64,000 bases of DNA from Microbacterium sp. MYb62 (GTDB taxonomy: Bacteria > Actinomycetota > Actinomycetes > Actinomycetales > Microbacteriaceae): NCBI RefSeq assembly GCF_002979475.1, contig NZ_PCOY01000017.1:16834-80833 (forward strand), given 5' to 3'. Positions 51,148 to 60,076 of this stretch are shown here, one piece after another; positions within the stretch are counted from its first letter, which is position 1; each line of letters starts with the position of its first letter. Under the pieces are notes generated by a model. It saw nothing but the letters and a program-made list of their open reading frames with translations. It was not told where the DNA came from and ran no database searches. Position numbers and translations under genes: made by a program.

Positions 51148-54100
51148 ATGGCAGACCTCCCGCCGGATGCCGTGGCATCCGCACCCCTCGCAGACCGTAC
51201 CGTCGAGCTCGCTCGGCGGTGGGCGATCGAGGCCGCGGCGATCGAACCCGACCCCGCGGCCGCTCGCCTCGCCGGAGTGCTCCAGGACGCGAACGGGCTG
51301 CCGTTCACGCTCGGCTTCGTCGACGGCGTCATGCGTCCGGAGAGTCTGACCGCCGCGGCCTCGCAGCTGCACCGGATCGCCCCGATCGTGCCGGAGTTCC
51401 TGCCCTGGTATCTGCGCTCGGTCGTGAAGCTGGGCGGCGGTGTCGCGCAGATCCTTCCGTCGCCCGTCGTGCCGATCGCCCGCCGGGTGCTCCGCGACAT
51501 GGTCGGGCACCTCGTCGTCGATGCACGCCCCGCGAAGCTCGGGGCGGCGATCGAGCGGATCGCGGCGACCGGCTCCCGCCTCAACCTCAACCTGCTCGGT
51601 GAGGCGGTGCTGGGCGAGGCGGAGGCGCGGCGACGGCTCGACGGCATCCACGCGCTCATCCAGCGCCCCGACGTCGACTACGTCTCGGTCAAGGTCTCGG
51701 CCATCATCAGCCACCTCTCGATGTGGGCGTTCGACGAGGTCGTCGACGAAGTGGTCGACAGGCTCCTGCCGCTCTACGTCACGGCCGCCGCCGACGGCAC
51801 CTTCATCAACCTCGACATGGAGGAGTACCGCGACCTCGACCTGACGATCGCGGTCTTCACGCGCATCCTGGAGGACCCGCGCCTGGCCGGACTCGAAGCG
51901 GGCATCGTGCTGCAGGCCTACCTGCCCGACGCTCTGCCCGCCCTGCAGGAGCTCACCGCCTGGGCGCAGGACCGCGTCGCGCACGGCGGCGCCCGCATCA
52001 AGGTGCGACTCGTCAAGGGCGCGAACCTCGCGATGGAGCACGTCGAGGCGCGGATGCACGGCTGGACCCCCGCGACCTACGACACCAAGCTCGACACCGA
52101 CGCGAACTACCTTCGCTGCCTGGACTGGGCGCTGCAGCCCGAGCACACCGCCGCCGTGAAGCTCGGCGTCGCCGGACACAACCTCTTCGGCATCGCCTAC
52201 GCGTGGCTGCTGGCAGGTGAGCGGGGCGTGCGCGAGGCCGTGGAGTTCGAGATGCTCCTCGGCATGGCGCAGGGGCAGGTGCAGGCCGTCTCTCGCGAGG
52301 TCGGCCCGGTGCTGCTCTACGTGCCCGTGGTGCAGCCCGCGGAGTTCGATGTGGCGATCAGCTACCTGGTGCGGCGGCTCGAGGAGAACGCCTCTGCGGA
52401 CAACTTCCTCTCCGCCGCGTTCCGCCTCGGCGAGGACGAGTCGCTGTTCCTGCGGGAGCAGGACCGCTTCCTCGACGCGCTCGACAGGGCAGGGGACGAC
52501 ACGCTCCGCATCGGCCCGCGGCGCACACAGGACCGGCTCGCGCCCGTGCACGAGTCCGTGCGCCCGTCACCCGTCGCCCCCGCGCCCGAGACCGACCTCA
52601 CCCAGGCGGTGCTCGGGATATCCCGCGGCTCCGAGGACGGCGGACGTGAGGCCTTCCTCGAGACCGCCGTGTACTCCGCCCGGGAGATGGAGCAGGATGC
52701 CGGCGGCGCCCCCGGCTTCTCGAACACGGCCGACAGCGACCCCGCCCTCCCCGCCAACCGCGACTGGGCGCGCGAGGTGCGCGCGCGCATCCCCGGCTCG
52801 GAACTCGGCGTCACCACGATCGAGGTCGCCCGCGTCTCCGACGCCGAAGACCTCGAGCGGATCGTGCAGGGCGTCCGCCGGACGGCCCCGACCTGGGGCG
52901 GGCGGCCCGCCGCCGAGCGCGCCGAGGTGCTGCTGCGTGCCGCCGCCGCGCTCGAATCGCGCCGTGGGGATCTCATCGAGGTCGCGGCATCCGAGACGGG
53001 CAAGGTCTTCGCCGAAGCCGACGTCGAGGTGAGTGAGGCGGTCGACTTCGCCCGCTACTACGCGGCCAAGGCGCGAGAGCTCGACGCGATCGCCGGTGCC
53101 GTGTTCGTCCCGGCATCCGTCACCGTCGTCACGCCGCCCTGGAACTTCCCGCTCGCGATCCCCGCCGGAGGGGTGCTCGCGGCACTCGCCGCGGGCTCCG
53201 GCGTCGTCTTCAAGCCCGCCCCTCAGGCTCGCCGCTGCGCTGCCGTGATCGCCGAGACGCTGTGGCAGGCGGGCGTGCCGCGCGACCTCCTCGCGCTCGT
53301 CGACATCGAGGAGGGCGAGCTCGGCCGCGAGCTCATCACGCACGACGCCGTCGATCGGGTGATCCTCACCGGTGCGTGGGACACGGCAGCGCTGTTCCGT
53401 TCCTGGCGATCCGATCTGCCGCTGCTCGCCGAGACCAGCGGCAAGAACGCGATGATCATCACCCCCTCCGCCGATCTGGATCTCGCGGTCGCCGACCTCG
53501 TGAAGAGCGCCTTCGGGCACGCCGGCCAGAAGTGCTCCGCGGCGTCTCTCGCGATCCTCGTGGGACCGGTCGGACGGTCGCCCCGGTTCGCGCGCCAGCT
53601 GGCCGACGCCGTGCGGTCGCTGCACGTCGGCCAGCCCACCGATCCGCTGGCCGAGGTGGGACCCGTGATCGAGCGGCCGAAGGGCAAACTCGCCTGGGCG
53701 CTGAGCGAGCTCGAGGGCGATGAGCAGTGGCTGATCGAACCGGCGCTCGCCGCAGACGACGACGGCAGCGGACGGCTGTGGCGCCCCGGCATCCGCGTCG
53801 GCGTGCAGCCGGGATCGCGCTTCCACACCGAGGAGTTCTTCGGACCGGTGCTCGGCGTGATGCACGCCCCGACGCTCGCGCGTGCCGTCGAGATGCAGAA
53901 CGCCGTCGCCTACGGGCTCACCGCAGGTCTCCACACGCAGGACCCGGACGACCTCGCGTACTGGCTCGACCGGGTGCAGGCGGGCAACCTGTACGTGAAC
54001 CGCGGCATCACAGGAGCCATCGTGCAACGGCAGCCGTTCGGCGGGTGGAAGCGCTCCTCCGTCGGGCCCGGCGCCAAGGCCGGTGGGCCGAACTACCTCA

Positions 54101-54798
54101 TCGGCCTGGGCTCGTGGCGCTCGCAGCCGGGCGGCCCGGCATCCAGCACCCTGCACCTGCGGGGCCTCGACTCGCGCATCACGGCGCTGATCGAGTCGGC
54201 GCAGTCGTCGCTCGAGTACGAGAGGTTCGAGTGGCTGCGCCGTTCCGCATTGTCGGATGCGCTGGCCTGGGACCGCGAGTTCGGACAGGTGCGCGATGTG
54301 TCGCATCTCGGTGTCGAGCGCAACCTGTTCCGCTACCGCCCGGTGCCGGTCGAGATCCGCGCGACCGACGATGCCGCGCTGCAGGACCTGCTGCGGGTCG
54401 TGATCGCGGGGGTGCGTTCGGGGGCGAAGTTCGTCATCTCGACCCCGGTCGGGCTGCCCGGTGACGTGCGCCGCGCGCTCGGCGACCTCGACGCCCAGGT
54501 GTTCCTCGAGAGCGATGACGAGTGGCTGCAGCGGGTGCTTCGCGCCGAGGAGAGTGAGGGGCCGGCGTCTGCGCCTCGCCCCGATCGGCTGCGTCTGGTC
54601 GGGGGTCGCGCCGAGGTCGCGGCCTTGCGTACGGCCCTCGCGACGGCGTCCGCGGGTGATCCGGACCTCGCGGTGTACGACGGCGAGGTGACGGCCGCCG
54701 CCCGCATCGAGCTGCTGCCCTTCGTGCACGAGCAGTCGATCTCGATCACCGCGCACCGCTACGGCAACCCCGACCCCTGGAGCAGCGGCGTGATCTGA
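51148..54798 (+). CDS. putA: Bifunctional proline dehydrogenase/L-glutamate gamma-semialdehyde dehydrogenase
   Basis: 1216 residues. Proline dehydrogenase barrel (about 90-470): YVSVKVSAIISHLSMW, FINLDMEEYRDLDLT, RLVKGANLAMEHVEARMHGW, LDTDANYLRCLDWAL, FEMLLGMAQGQ. P5C dehydrogenase (about 535-1000): TVVTPPWNFPLAIPAGG, LLAETSGKNAMII, catalytic Cys in HAGQKCSAAS, GNLYVNRGITGAIVQRQPFGGWKRSS (in parts). A further ~200-residue C-terminal domain follows. It lacks the DNA-binding domain of enteric PutA. It oxidises proline to glutamate via FAD and NAD. ATG at 51148 matches the family start. Its last 64 bases are duplicated downstream. Confidence 0.94.
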   Translation: MADLPPDAVASAPLADRTVELARRWAIEAAAIEPDPAAARLAGVLQDANGLPFTLGFVDGVMRPESLTAAASQLHRIAPIVPEFLPWYLRSVVKLGGGVAQILPSPVVPIARRVLRDMVGHLVVDARPAKLGAAIERIAATGSRLNLNLLGEAVLGEAEARRRLDGIHALIQRPDVDYVSVKVSAIISHLSMWAFDEVVDEVVDRLLPLYVTAAADGTFINLDMEEYRDLDLTIAVFTRILEDPRLAGLEAGIVLQAYLPDALPALQELTAWAQDRVAHGGARIKVRLVKGANLAMEHVEARMHGWTPATYDTKLDTDANYLRCLDWALQPEHTAAVKLGVAGHNLFGIAYAWLLAGERGVREAVEFEMLLGMAQGQVQAVSREVGPVLLYVPVVQPAEFDVAISYLVRRLEENASADNFLSAAFRLGEDESLFLREQDRFLDALDRAGDDTLRIGPRRTQDRLAPVHESVRPSPVAPAPETDLTQAVLGISRGSEDGGREAFLETAVYSAREMEQDAGGAPGFSNTADSDPALPANRDWAREVRARIPGSELGVTTIEVARVSDAEDLERIVQGVRRTAPTWGGRPAAERAEVLLRAAAALESRRGDLIEVAASETGKVFAEADVEVSEAVDFARYYAAKARELDAIAGAVFVPASVTVVTPPWNFPLAIPAGGVLAALAAGSGVVFKPAPQARRCAAVIAETLWQAGVPRDLLALVDIEEGELGRELITHDAVDRVILTGAWDTAALFRSWRSDLPLLAETSGKNAMIITPSADLDLAVADLVKSAFGHAGQKCSAASLAILVGPVGRSPRFARQLADAVRSLHVGQPTDPLAEVGPVIERPKGKLAWALSELEGDEQWLIEPALAADDDGSGRLWRPGIRVGVQPGSRFHTEEFFGPVLGVMHAPTLARAVEMQNAVAYGLTAGLHTQDPDDLAYWLDRVQAGNLYVNRGITGAIVQRQPFGGWKRSSVGPGAKAGGPNYLIGLGSWRSQPGGPASSTLHLRGLDSRITALIESAQSSLEYERFEWLRRSALSDALAWDREFGQVRDVSHLGVERNLFRYRPVPVEIRATDDAALQDLLRVVIAGVRSGAKFVISTPVGLPGDVRRALGDLDAQVFLESDDEWLQRVLRAEESEGPASAPRPDRLRLVGGRAEVAALRTALATASAGDPDLAVYDGEVTAAARIELLPFVHEQSISITAHRYGNPDPWSSGVI

Positions 54799-54800
54799 CG
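54737..54800 (+). repeat. 64-bp direct repeat, left copy (putA 3' end)
   Basis: Covers the last codons and the stop of putA. An almost identical copy (2 mismatches in 64) lies 526 bases downstream at 55263-55326. The interval holds a lower-GC gene. Confidence 0.92.
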
Positions 54801-54841
54801 CTGCGACGGAGCGGCCATGAAATCGTAGGGAGCGGCGCGTT

Positions 54842-55165
54842 TCAGGTGGTGGCGAGCGCCATCAGAATTGTGGTCACGATCGCGCCGAGAACGGTGGTGC
54901 CACACGTCGCCCACGCGACGAGTCGGCGCTTCTTCTCGGCGGAGCGAAGTATCAACGAGCCGGTGGCTCCACCGATTAGCGCCACAAGACAGAAGATGAG
55001 AGCAGTGGCGTTCGCGGCGTCCTTGAGATACGGCGAATCACCCGGCATGTTGATCGTCGCAACGGAGACGCTCACTGACGCAACCAGGGTCCCGATAGCC
55101 ACAACGCAGGCCAGTATCCAGGGCAAAGCGATCGAGGTCTTCACGAGGTCTCCATTGGTGATCAT
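54842..55165 (-). CDS. Small membrane protein, probably acquired
   Basis: 107 residues with about three membrane helices (IALPWILACVVAIGTLVASVSVSVA, ATALIFCLVALIGGATGSLIL, LVAWATCGTTVLGAIVTTILMALA; separate segments) and a basic RSAEKKRR loop. No family recognised. GC content is visibly lower than in neighbouring genes, and it occupies the interval between the two 64-bp copies of the putA 3' end, so it appears to be inserted DNA. Start ATG at 55165 chosen because upstream codons are low-complexity Arg-rich. Confidence 0.6.
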   Translation of the reverse strand: MITNGDLVKTSIALPWILACVVAIGTLVASVSVSVATINMPGDSPYLKDAANATALIFCLVALIGGATGSLILRSAEKKRRLVAWATCGTTVLGAIVTTILMALATT

Positions 55166-55262
55166 ATCCGCGCCCCGTGCTATCCCCAGGTTCGCCGCCC
55201 TAGTCGCGCTTGGGCTGCCCTCCGGTCGGCCTCTCCCTCGATTTCGGACGCGATCTCGGACG

Positions 55263-55326
55263 CGATCTCGATCACTGCGCACCGCTACGGCAACCCCGAC
55301 TCCTGGAGCAGCGGCGTGATCTGACG
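55263..55326 (+). repeat. 64-bp direct repeat, right copy of the putA 3' end
   Basis: Encodes the putA C-terminus ISITAHRYGNPDSWSSGVI plus stop, with one Pro-to-Ser change, but has no gene attached. It looks like a displaced or restored gene end left by an insertion or tandem duplication. Confidence 0.92.
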
Positions 55327-55336
55327 CACACTCCCA

Positions 55337-55395
55337 CTCCGGTCGCACTTCCTGCCGCCCGATCCGCGTTGGTGCGTCAGGAAGTGGGACCGGAA
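55337..55395. repeat. Intergenic hairpin element, family B copy 3
   Basis: 18-base arms (55337-55354 and 55378-55395, 2 mismatches) around a 23-base centre; the left arm reads CTCCGGTCGCACTTCCTG. Lies 10 bases after the right copy of the putA 3' end. Confidence 0.85.
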
Positions 55396-55402
55396 CACAA
55401 CA

Positions 55403-55466
55403 TGTAAAGAATATTTGACTTACGCGGATGCTCGACGTACGCTGAGCGTGTCAAGAATCTTTTACA
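55403..55466. promoter_or_regulatory. Promoter with two mirrored operators before the XRE operon
   Basis: TGTAAAGAATATTTGAC (55403-55419) overlaps the -35 TTGACT (55415-55420); 17 bases later comes TACGCT (55438-55443). GTCAAGAATCTTTTACA (55450-55466) is its inverted partner just downstream. Each is itself a dyad of the form TGTAAA-N5-TTTACA with changes. Binding by the XRE protein encoded in the operon is likely. Confidence 0.65.
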
Positions 55467-55477
55467 TCGGAGGCATC

Positions 55478-55912
55478 ATGGTCTACGAAGAACGCAATGC
55501 ATGGGCGGGGCTCATCGTGAGCCCGATCGTGATGGTCGTCTACGTCGTGCTGGTGCTGCAGCAGGCCGCGGGAGGGCCGCTCACCGCCGTCGACTGGTTC
55601 CCGCTCATGCTGTGGGTGATCGGCGGCGGCATCGTCGCGACCATCGTCCTCAGCGTCGGGTGGGGAATCATCGCCGGGATGAAGGACCCCGACGGGGTCG
55701 GCCGCTCCGACATCCGCGACCGTGACATCAGCCGGATGGGTGGTCGTGTCGAGCAGGGCTTCGTCGTGATCGCCGGCCTCGGGGTGATCGCGCTCTGCGC
55801 GGTGGGGGCTGACGTGTTCTGGATCGCGAACACGATGTTCGCCGGATTCGCGGTGTCGGCGCTCGTCGGCGGCATCGCGCGAGTGATCGCCTACCGGCGG
55901 GGACTCGTCTGA
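55478..55912 (+). CDS. Four-helix membrane protein of an XRE-regulated pair
   Basis: 144 residues with about four membrane helices ([90 protein letters not shown]; separate segments) and a cytoplasmic loop [21 protein letters not shown]. Similar small proteins are commonly paired with a Cro-like HTH of about 75 residues. GGAGG precedes the ATG at 55478, and its stop overlaps the HTH gene (TGATG). Function unknown. Confidence 0.75.
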   Translation: MVYEERNAWAGLIVSPIVMVVYVVLVLQQAAGGPLTAVDWFPLMLWVIGGGIVATIVLSVGWGIIAGMKDPDGVGRSDIRDRDISRMGGRVEQGFVVIAGLGVIALCAVGADVFWIANTMFAGFAVSALVGGIARVIAYRRGLV

Positions 55913-56142
55913 TGGTCAAGCCCACCCTCGTCTCGAACACGATCCGCGCGCATCGCGAACAGGCTGGACTCACTCAGGCCGAACTCGCCCGCACGATCGG
56001 CGTGACACGGCAGACGCTCATCGCGATCGAGCAGCAGAAGTACTCGCCGACGCTCGAACTGGCGTTCCAGATCGCCCGCGCGTTCGGTGTGGGCCTCGAC
56101 GAGCTCTTCGAGTACCCCGACACGTCAGGAGCATCATCATGA
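55912..56142 (+). CDS. XRE-family helix-turn-helix regulator
   Basis: 76 residues, almost entirely an HTH_3 domain: [62 protein letters not shown] (in parts). This is the small Cro/C1-type repressor that pairs with a membrane protein in many Gram-positives. Overlaps both neighbours (TGATG upstream, ATGA downstream), so it is translated together with the membrane protein and the dehydrogenase. Probably binds the mirrored TGTAAA-type sites at 55403-55466. Confidence 0.88.
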   Translation: MVKPTLVSNTIRAHREQAGLTQAELARTIGVTRQTLIAIEQQKYSPTLELAFQIARAFGVGLDELFEYPDTSGASS

Positions 56143-57155
56143 GCCGGTCGATGAAGGCGTGGCGCCGGGAGACCTACGGGCCGGCCGGCGGCGTGACCCT
56201 CGAACGCATCCCGATCCCGGTGCCCGGCCGCGGCGAAGTGCTGCTGCGGGTGCATGCCACGGCCCTGAACGCGGGGGATGTGCGTCTCCTGCTCGGTGAT
56301 CCGCTGCTCGTGCGCCCGGTGTTCGGGCTGACCCGTCCGAAGCATCCGGTGCGCGGCATGGAGGTCGCCGGCACCGTGGTCGCCGTGGGGCCGGACGTCG
56401 TCGGCGCCGAGATCGGTGAAGACGTCGTCGGCGAGCTCGTCGGTGGCGGAGGCCTCGCCGAGTACGTGTGCGTTCCTGCCTCGCGGCTGGTGCCGATCCC
56501 GACCGGCGTCGCGCCGGAGGTCGCCGCCTGTCTGCCGGTCGCCGGTGGCACCGCGTGGCAGGCCCTCGATCTCGCCGGTGTGGGCATCGCCCGTGGTGGT
56601 CATGTCGGCGGTGCGACGCCGCGCGTGCTGATCGTCGGCGCCTCCGGGGGCGTCGGCACGTTCGCCGTGCAGCTCGCGGCTCTGCGCGGCGCGGAGGTCT
56701 GGGCGACCTGCCGCGATCGGAACGCCCCGCTGATCGAGAAGCTCGGAGCCGTGCGCACGTTCGACCACCGCGAGTCGCCGTTGAGCGGCATTCCGGACGG
56801 CCGGTTCGACGCGATCATCGACATCGCCGGAGGGATGCCGCTGCGAGAGCTGAAGCGCCTCGTGGTCTCCGGCGGCACCGTCGTGCTGGTCACCGGAGAC
56901 GGCGGTCACGTGCTCGGACCCATCCCGCGGATGCTGCGTGCGGCGTTCCTGTCGATCGGCTCGCGGAGCATCCGGCCGCTCGCCGCGACACCCCGTCCCG
57001 AGGTTCTGGCGAAGCTCCTCGAGCTCGTCGCCGACGGCCGCCTGGTGCCGGTCGTCGAGCACCGGCATCCCTTCGCCGAGGCATCCGTCGCCCTCGCCCG
57101 CCTCGAGGCGGGCCACACGGTCGGCAAGCTCGTCGTCACCGGCACTGCGGTCTGA
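56139..57155 (+). CDS. Quinone oxidoreductase/medium-chain dehydrogenase family protein
   Basis: 338 residues: GroES-like N-terminus ([63 protein letters not shown]; separate segments) and Rossmann domain with [21 protein letters not shown] and [12 protein letters not shown]. No zinc-binding cysteines are evident, placing it with QOR/NADPH:quinone reductases. Expressed as the third gene of the XRE operon, so it may be the effector gene under that repressor, for example in electrophile or oxidative stress. Confidence 0.87.
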   Translation: MSRSMKAWRRETYGPAGGVTLERIPIPVPGRGEVLLRVHATALNAGDVRLLLGDPLLVRPVFGLTRPKHPVRGMEVAGTVVAVGPDVVGAEIGEDVVGELVGGGGLAEYVCVPASRLVPIPTGVAPEVAACLPVAGGTAWQALDLAGVGIARGGHVGGATPRVLIVGASGGVGTFAVQLAALRGAEVWATCRDRNAPLIEKLGAVRTFDHRESPLSGIPDGRFDAIIDIAGGMPLRELKRLVVSGGTVVLVTGDGGHVLGPIPRMLRAAFLSIGSRSIRPLAATPRPEVLAKLLELVADGRLVPVVEHRHPFAEASVALARLEAGHTVGKLVVTGTAV

Positions 57156-57328
57156 TCCGGTCCAGGCGGGGCGGCGCTCTGGCGGCGTACAGGGGGCGGG
57201 TGACACAATGGATTCCGGCGTGCCCGAGTCGCATCTTCCCCGACGCCCGCTCTGAACGAGCGAAGGGTCGAAGGACCGCCGGGCCCCTGGACAGCGTCCG
57301 CCGCGCCCGTCCCACGAGGAGAGCATCC

Positions 57329-58207
57329 ATGTCGACGCCTGAAGCCGCCGTCTCCACCGCACCCGCCCGCACCGCACACCACCGCCGCTACCTGATGTGC
57401 AAGCCGGAGCACTTCACCGTCAACTACTCCATCAACCCGTGGATGGAGCCGTCGCGCCCCACGGACACCGCCAACGCGGTCGCGCAGTGGCAGAAGCTCC
57501 ACGACCTCTACATCGAGCTGGGTCACGAGGTCGAGCTCATCGAGCCGCTCGCCGGCTACCCCGACATGGTCTACACGGCCAACGGCGGATTCCTCATCGA
57601 TGGCCGCGCCTACGTGCCCGAGTTCCGCTTCGTCGAGCGTCAGGGCGAGTCGCCGGCCTTCGCCGACTGGTTCCGCGCCGCCGGCTACGACACCGTGATG
57701 CCGAAGGAGGTCAACGAGGGCGAGGGCGACTTCCTGCTCGTCGGCGACGTGATCCTGGCCGGCACCGGCTTCCGCTCCACCGGCGACAGCCACCGCGAGG
57801 TCGGCGAGGTCTTCGGCCGCGAGGTCGTGTCGCTGAACCTGGTCGACCCGCGCTTCTACCACCTCGACACCGCGATCGCCGTGCTCGATCCGGTGCAGGG
57901 TGTCGAGAACGGCGGCCCGGAGCGCGCGAACATCGCCTACCTTCCCGGCGCGTTCGACGACGCCAGCCGCGCGATCCTGGAGGAGCGCTTCCCCGACGCG
58001 ATCCTCGTCTCGGATGAAGACGGTTCGGTGTTCGGCCTGAACTCGGCCAGCGACGGCTACAACGTGGTCATCTCGCCGCGGGCGAAGGGGTTCGAGAAGC
58101 AGCTGCGCGAGCGCGGCTACAACCCGATCATGATCGACCTGTCCGAGCTGCTGCTCGGCGGTGGCGGCATCAAGTGCTGCACGCTCGAGCTGCGGGGTGC
58201 GAAGTGA
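57329..58207 (+). CDS. Dimethylargininase/amidinotransferase-family hydrolase (DDAH-like)
   Basis: 292 residues of the guanidine-modifying superfamily: RYLMCKPEHFTVNYSINPWM, DMVYTANGGFLIDGRAYVPEFR, EGEGDFLLVGDVILAGTGFRS (Glu), FYHLDTAIAVL (catalytic His) and GGGGIKCCTLEL (catalytic Cys; all in parts). Members hydrolyse dimethylarginine or arginine to citrulline, or act on related guanidines. It is coupled by a GTGA overlap to rocD, so a role in arginine/ornithine breakdown is likely. Some actinobacterial homologues form ornithine directly; sequence cannot settle this. Confidence 0.85.
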   Translation: MSTPEAAVSTAPARTAHHRRYLMCKPEHFTVNYSINPWMEPSRPTDTANAVAQWQKLHDLYIELGHEVELIEPLAGYPDMVYTANGGFLIDGRAYVPEFRFVERQGESPAFADWFRAAGYDTVMPKEVNEGEGDFLLVGDVILAGTGFRSTGDSHREVGEVFGREVVSLNLVDPRFYHLDTAIAVLDPVQGVENGGPERANIAYLPGAFDDASRAILEERFPDAILVSDEDGSVFGLNSASDGYNVVISPRAKGFEKQLRERGYNPIMIDLSELLLGGGGIKCCTLELRGAK

Positions 58208-59430
58208 CCGCGGTCGACGAGACCACGAGCTCCGCGACCCCGTCGGGAGAGGCGGGCACCGAGCCGCACGTCGCGCACAACTACCACCCGCTGCCGGTGA
58301 ACATCGCCCGCGCGGAGGGCGCGTGGGTGACGGACGTCGAGGGCAAGCGCTACCTCGATCTGCTCGCCGCATACTCGGCCGTGAACTTCGGACACCGGCA
58401 TCCCGCCCTCGTGGCCACCGTCACCGAGCAGCTCGGGCGGGTCGCACTGGTCAGCCGCGCGTTCCAGAGCGATCGGCTCGAGCCGTTCGCGGCAGCGCTC
58501 GCCGAGCTCGCGGGCAAAGACCTCGTGCTGCCGATGAACACCGGCGCCGAGGCTGTCGAGACCGGCATCAAGGTCGCCCGTGCGTGGGGCTACCGGGTGA
58601 AGGGCATCCCCGAGGGCAAGGCGCGCATCATCGTCGCCGCCGGCAACTTCCACGGCCGCACGACCACGATCGTGAGCTTCAGCGACGACGAGACGGCGCG
58701 TGACGACTTCGGTCCGTACACGCCGGGCTTCGATGTGGTGCCCTACGGCGACGCGGATGCCATCGCGGCGGCCATCACCGACGACACGGCGGCCGTGCTG
58801 GTGGAGCCGATCCAGGGCGAGGCGGGAGTGGTGATCCCTCCGGGGGGGTACCTGCGCCGGATCCGCGAGATCTGCGACGAGAAGAACGTGCTGTTCATCG
58901 CCGACGAGATCCAGGCGGGTCTCGGCCGTGTGGGAGAGACCTTCGCGTGCGACCGCGAGGGTGTCGTGCCCGACCTGTACCTGCTCGGCAAGGCGCTCGG
59001 CGGCGGCATCCTCCCGGTCTCTGCGGTGGTCGGGAACAGCGACGTCCTGGGCGTGATCCGTCCGGGCGAGCACGGCTCGACCTTCGGTGGGAACCCGCTC
59101 GCCGCGGCCGTGGGGCTGCGCGTTGTCGAGATGCTGCAGACCGGCGAGTTCCAGGAGCGTGCACGGGCACTCGGCGCGCATCTGGCACAGGCTCTCGATC
59201 CTCTGATCGGTCATGGCGTCACCGCGGTGCGCATCGCGGGGCTGTGGGCCGGCGTCGACATCGATCCGGCGAAGGGCACAGGGCGGGAGATCGCCGAGAA
59301 GCTCCTCGAGCGCGGGGTGCTCGTGAAGGACACGCACGGCCAGACCGTCCGCATCGCGCCGCCGCTCGTGATCCGCGCGACCGAGCTCGACTGGGCGGTG
59401 GAGCAGCTCAAGCTCGTGCTGGGCGCCTAG
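58204..59430 (+). CDS. rocD: Ornithine aminotransferase
   Basis: 408 residues of class-III PLP aminotransferases: NYHPLPVNIARAEGAWVTDVEGKRYLDLLAAYSAVNFGH, MNTGAEAVETGIKVARAWG, FHGRTTTIVSFSDD, VEPIQGEAGVVIPPGGYL, IADEIQAGLGRVGETFACD and the PLP lysine in LLGKALGGGILPVSA (all in parts). It converts ornithine and 2-oxoglutarate to glutamate semialdehyde, which PutA's P5C dehydrogenase domain can finish to glutamate. GTG start inside the upstream stop. Its TAG stop begins a 15-bp tandem array. Confidence 0.95.
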   Translation: MTAVDETTSSATPSGEAGTEPHVAHNYHPLPVNIARAEGAWVTDVEGKRYLDLLAAYSAVNFGHRHPALVATVTEQLGRVALVSRAFQSDRLEPFAAALAELAGKDLVLPMNTGAEAVETGIKVARAWGYRVKGIPEGKARIIVAAGNFHGRTTTIVSFSDDETARDDFGPYTPGFDVVPYGDADAIAAAITDDTAAVLVEPIQGEAGVVIPPGGYLRRIREICDEKNVLFIADEIQAGLGRVGETFACDREGVVPDLYLLGKALGGGILPVSAVVGNSDVLGVIRPGEHGSTFGGNPLAAAVGLRVVEMLQTGEFQERARALGAHLAQALDPLIGHGVTAVRIAGLWAGVDIDPAKGTGREIAEKLLERGVLVKDTHGQTVRIAPPLVIRATELDWAVEQLKLVLGA

Positions 59431-59515
59431 ACCCGACTGGCCTAGACCCGACTGGCCTAGACCCGACTGGCCTAGACCCGACTGGCCTAGACCCGAATGG
59501 CCTAGGCCCGACTCG
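59426..59515 (+). repeat. 15-bp tandem repeat, six units, beginning at the rocD stop codon
   Basis: Unit CCTAGACCCGACTGG repeated at 59426, 59441, 59456, 59471 (identical), 59486 (one change) and 59501 (three changes). Each of the first five has an in-frame TAG, so readthrough would meet a stop in every unit. It ends 25 bases before the next start codon. Confidence 0.95.
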
Positions 59516-59539
59516 CTAGGCTCGGCCGCGGGGGGATCC

Positions 59540-60076
59540 ATGGACACGAGTGATGCCGGGGCCCCTCGCGCGCCCGCGCGGGGGATCCATCGCGCGGTCT
59601 GGTCGTGGTGGCAGGGCCTGAACTGGCTCCTGCCGGTGGCGACGGCCGTGGTGGTCGGCGTGCTGATGCCTCCGTCGCCGGGACTGCTCGCCCTGATCCC
59701 GGTGACCGCCCTCGCCATCGGCCTCGGCTCGCTTCCGCGCGCCGTGCTCCGCTGGCGGAAGGCCGTCTCGATGCCTCCGCCGATCACCGGTCTGGTGCTG
59801 TTGAACGCGTGGAGCTGGACGGCCGCGGCCCTGGCGCCGGTCCTGTTGAGTCGATGGATGGAGATGTTCGACGGCGTCGAGCGCGCCTACTTCGTCGTGG
59901 TGGCCATCGCGTGCCTCGCGTGGGTGGCACTCCTCGCGACCGCGATCTTCGTTCCGCTCGACACGGAATCACCGCGGAGGTGGACGACGCTCGCCTGGCT
60001 CGCCGCGTTCGTCTCTCCGCTCGCGCTGGTCGGAGCTCTGTCGATCGGACTGCTGCTCGTCGGGGAGAGTCGATGA
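59540..60076 (+). CDS. Membrane protein of unknown function
   Basis: 178 residues with about five membrane helices (LNWLLPVATAVVVGVLMP, LALIPVTALAIGLGSLP, ITGLVLLNAWSWTAAALAPVLL, AYFVVVAIACLAWVALLATAIFV, LAWLAAFVSPLALVGALSIGLLL). No family recognised. The ATG at 59540 is preceded by GGGGGA. It follows rocD after the tandem repeat array and may be transcribed with it. Confidence 0.65.
   Translation: MDTSDAGAPRAPARGIHRAVWSWWQGLNWLLPVATAVVVGVLMPPSPGLLALIPVTALAIGLGSLPRAVLRWRKAVSMPPPITGLVLLNAWSWTAAALAPVLLSRWMEMFDGVERAYFVVVAIACLAWVALLATAIFVPLDTESPRRWTTLAWLAAFVSPLALVGALSIGLLLVGESR

Larger units (their letters stand above)
55166..55477. other. 312-base gene-free region
   Basis: Holds a short GATCTCGGACGC-type duplication (about 55240-55262), the second copy of the putA 3' end, hairpin element B3 and the promoter/operators of the XRE operon. 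No further coding sequence is supported. Confidence 0.7.

Noticed and set aside
49366..52551. Very long open frame on the minus strand across pntB and putA
   Set aside because: It is antisense to two clear metabolic genes, has Arg/His/Gly/Asp-heavy composition and no domain; long reverse frames are expected in 70% GC DNA.
59426..59515. Possible CRISPR array
   Set aside because: Repeats are directly adjacent 15-mers without spacers, and no cas genes are present.
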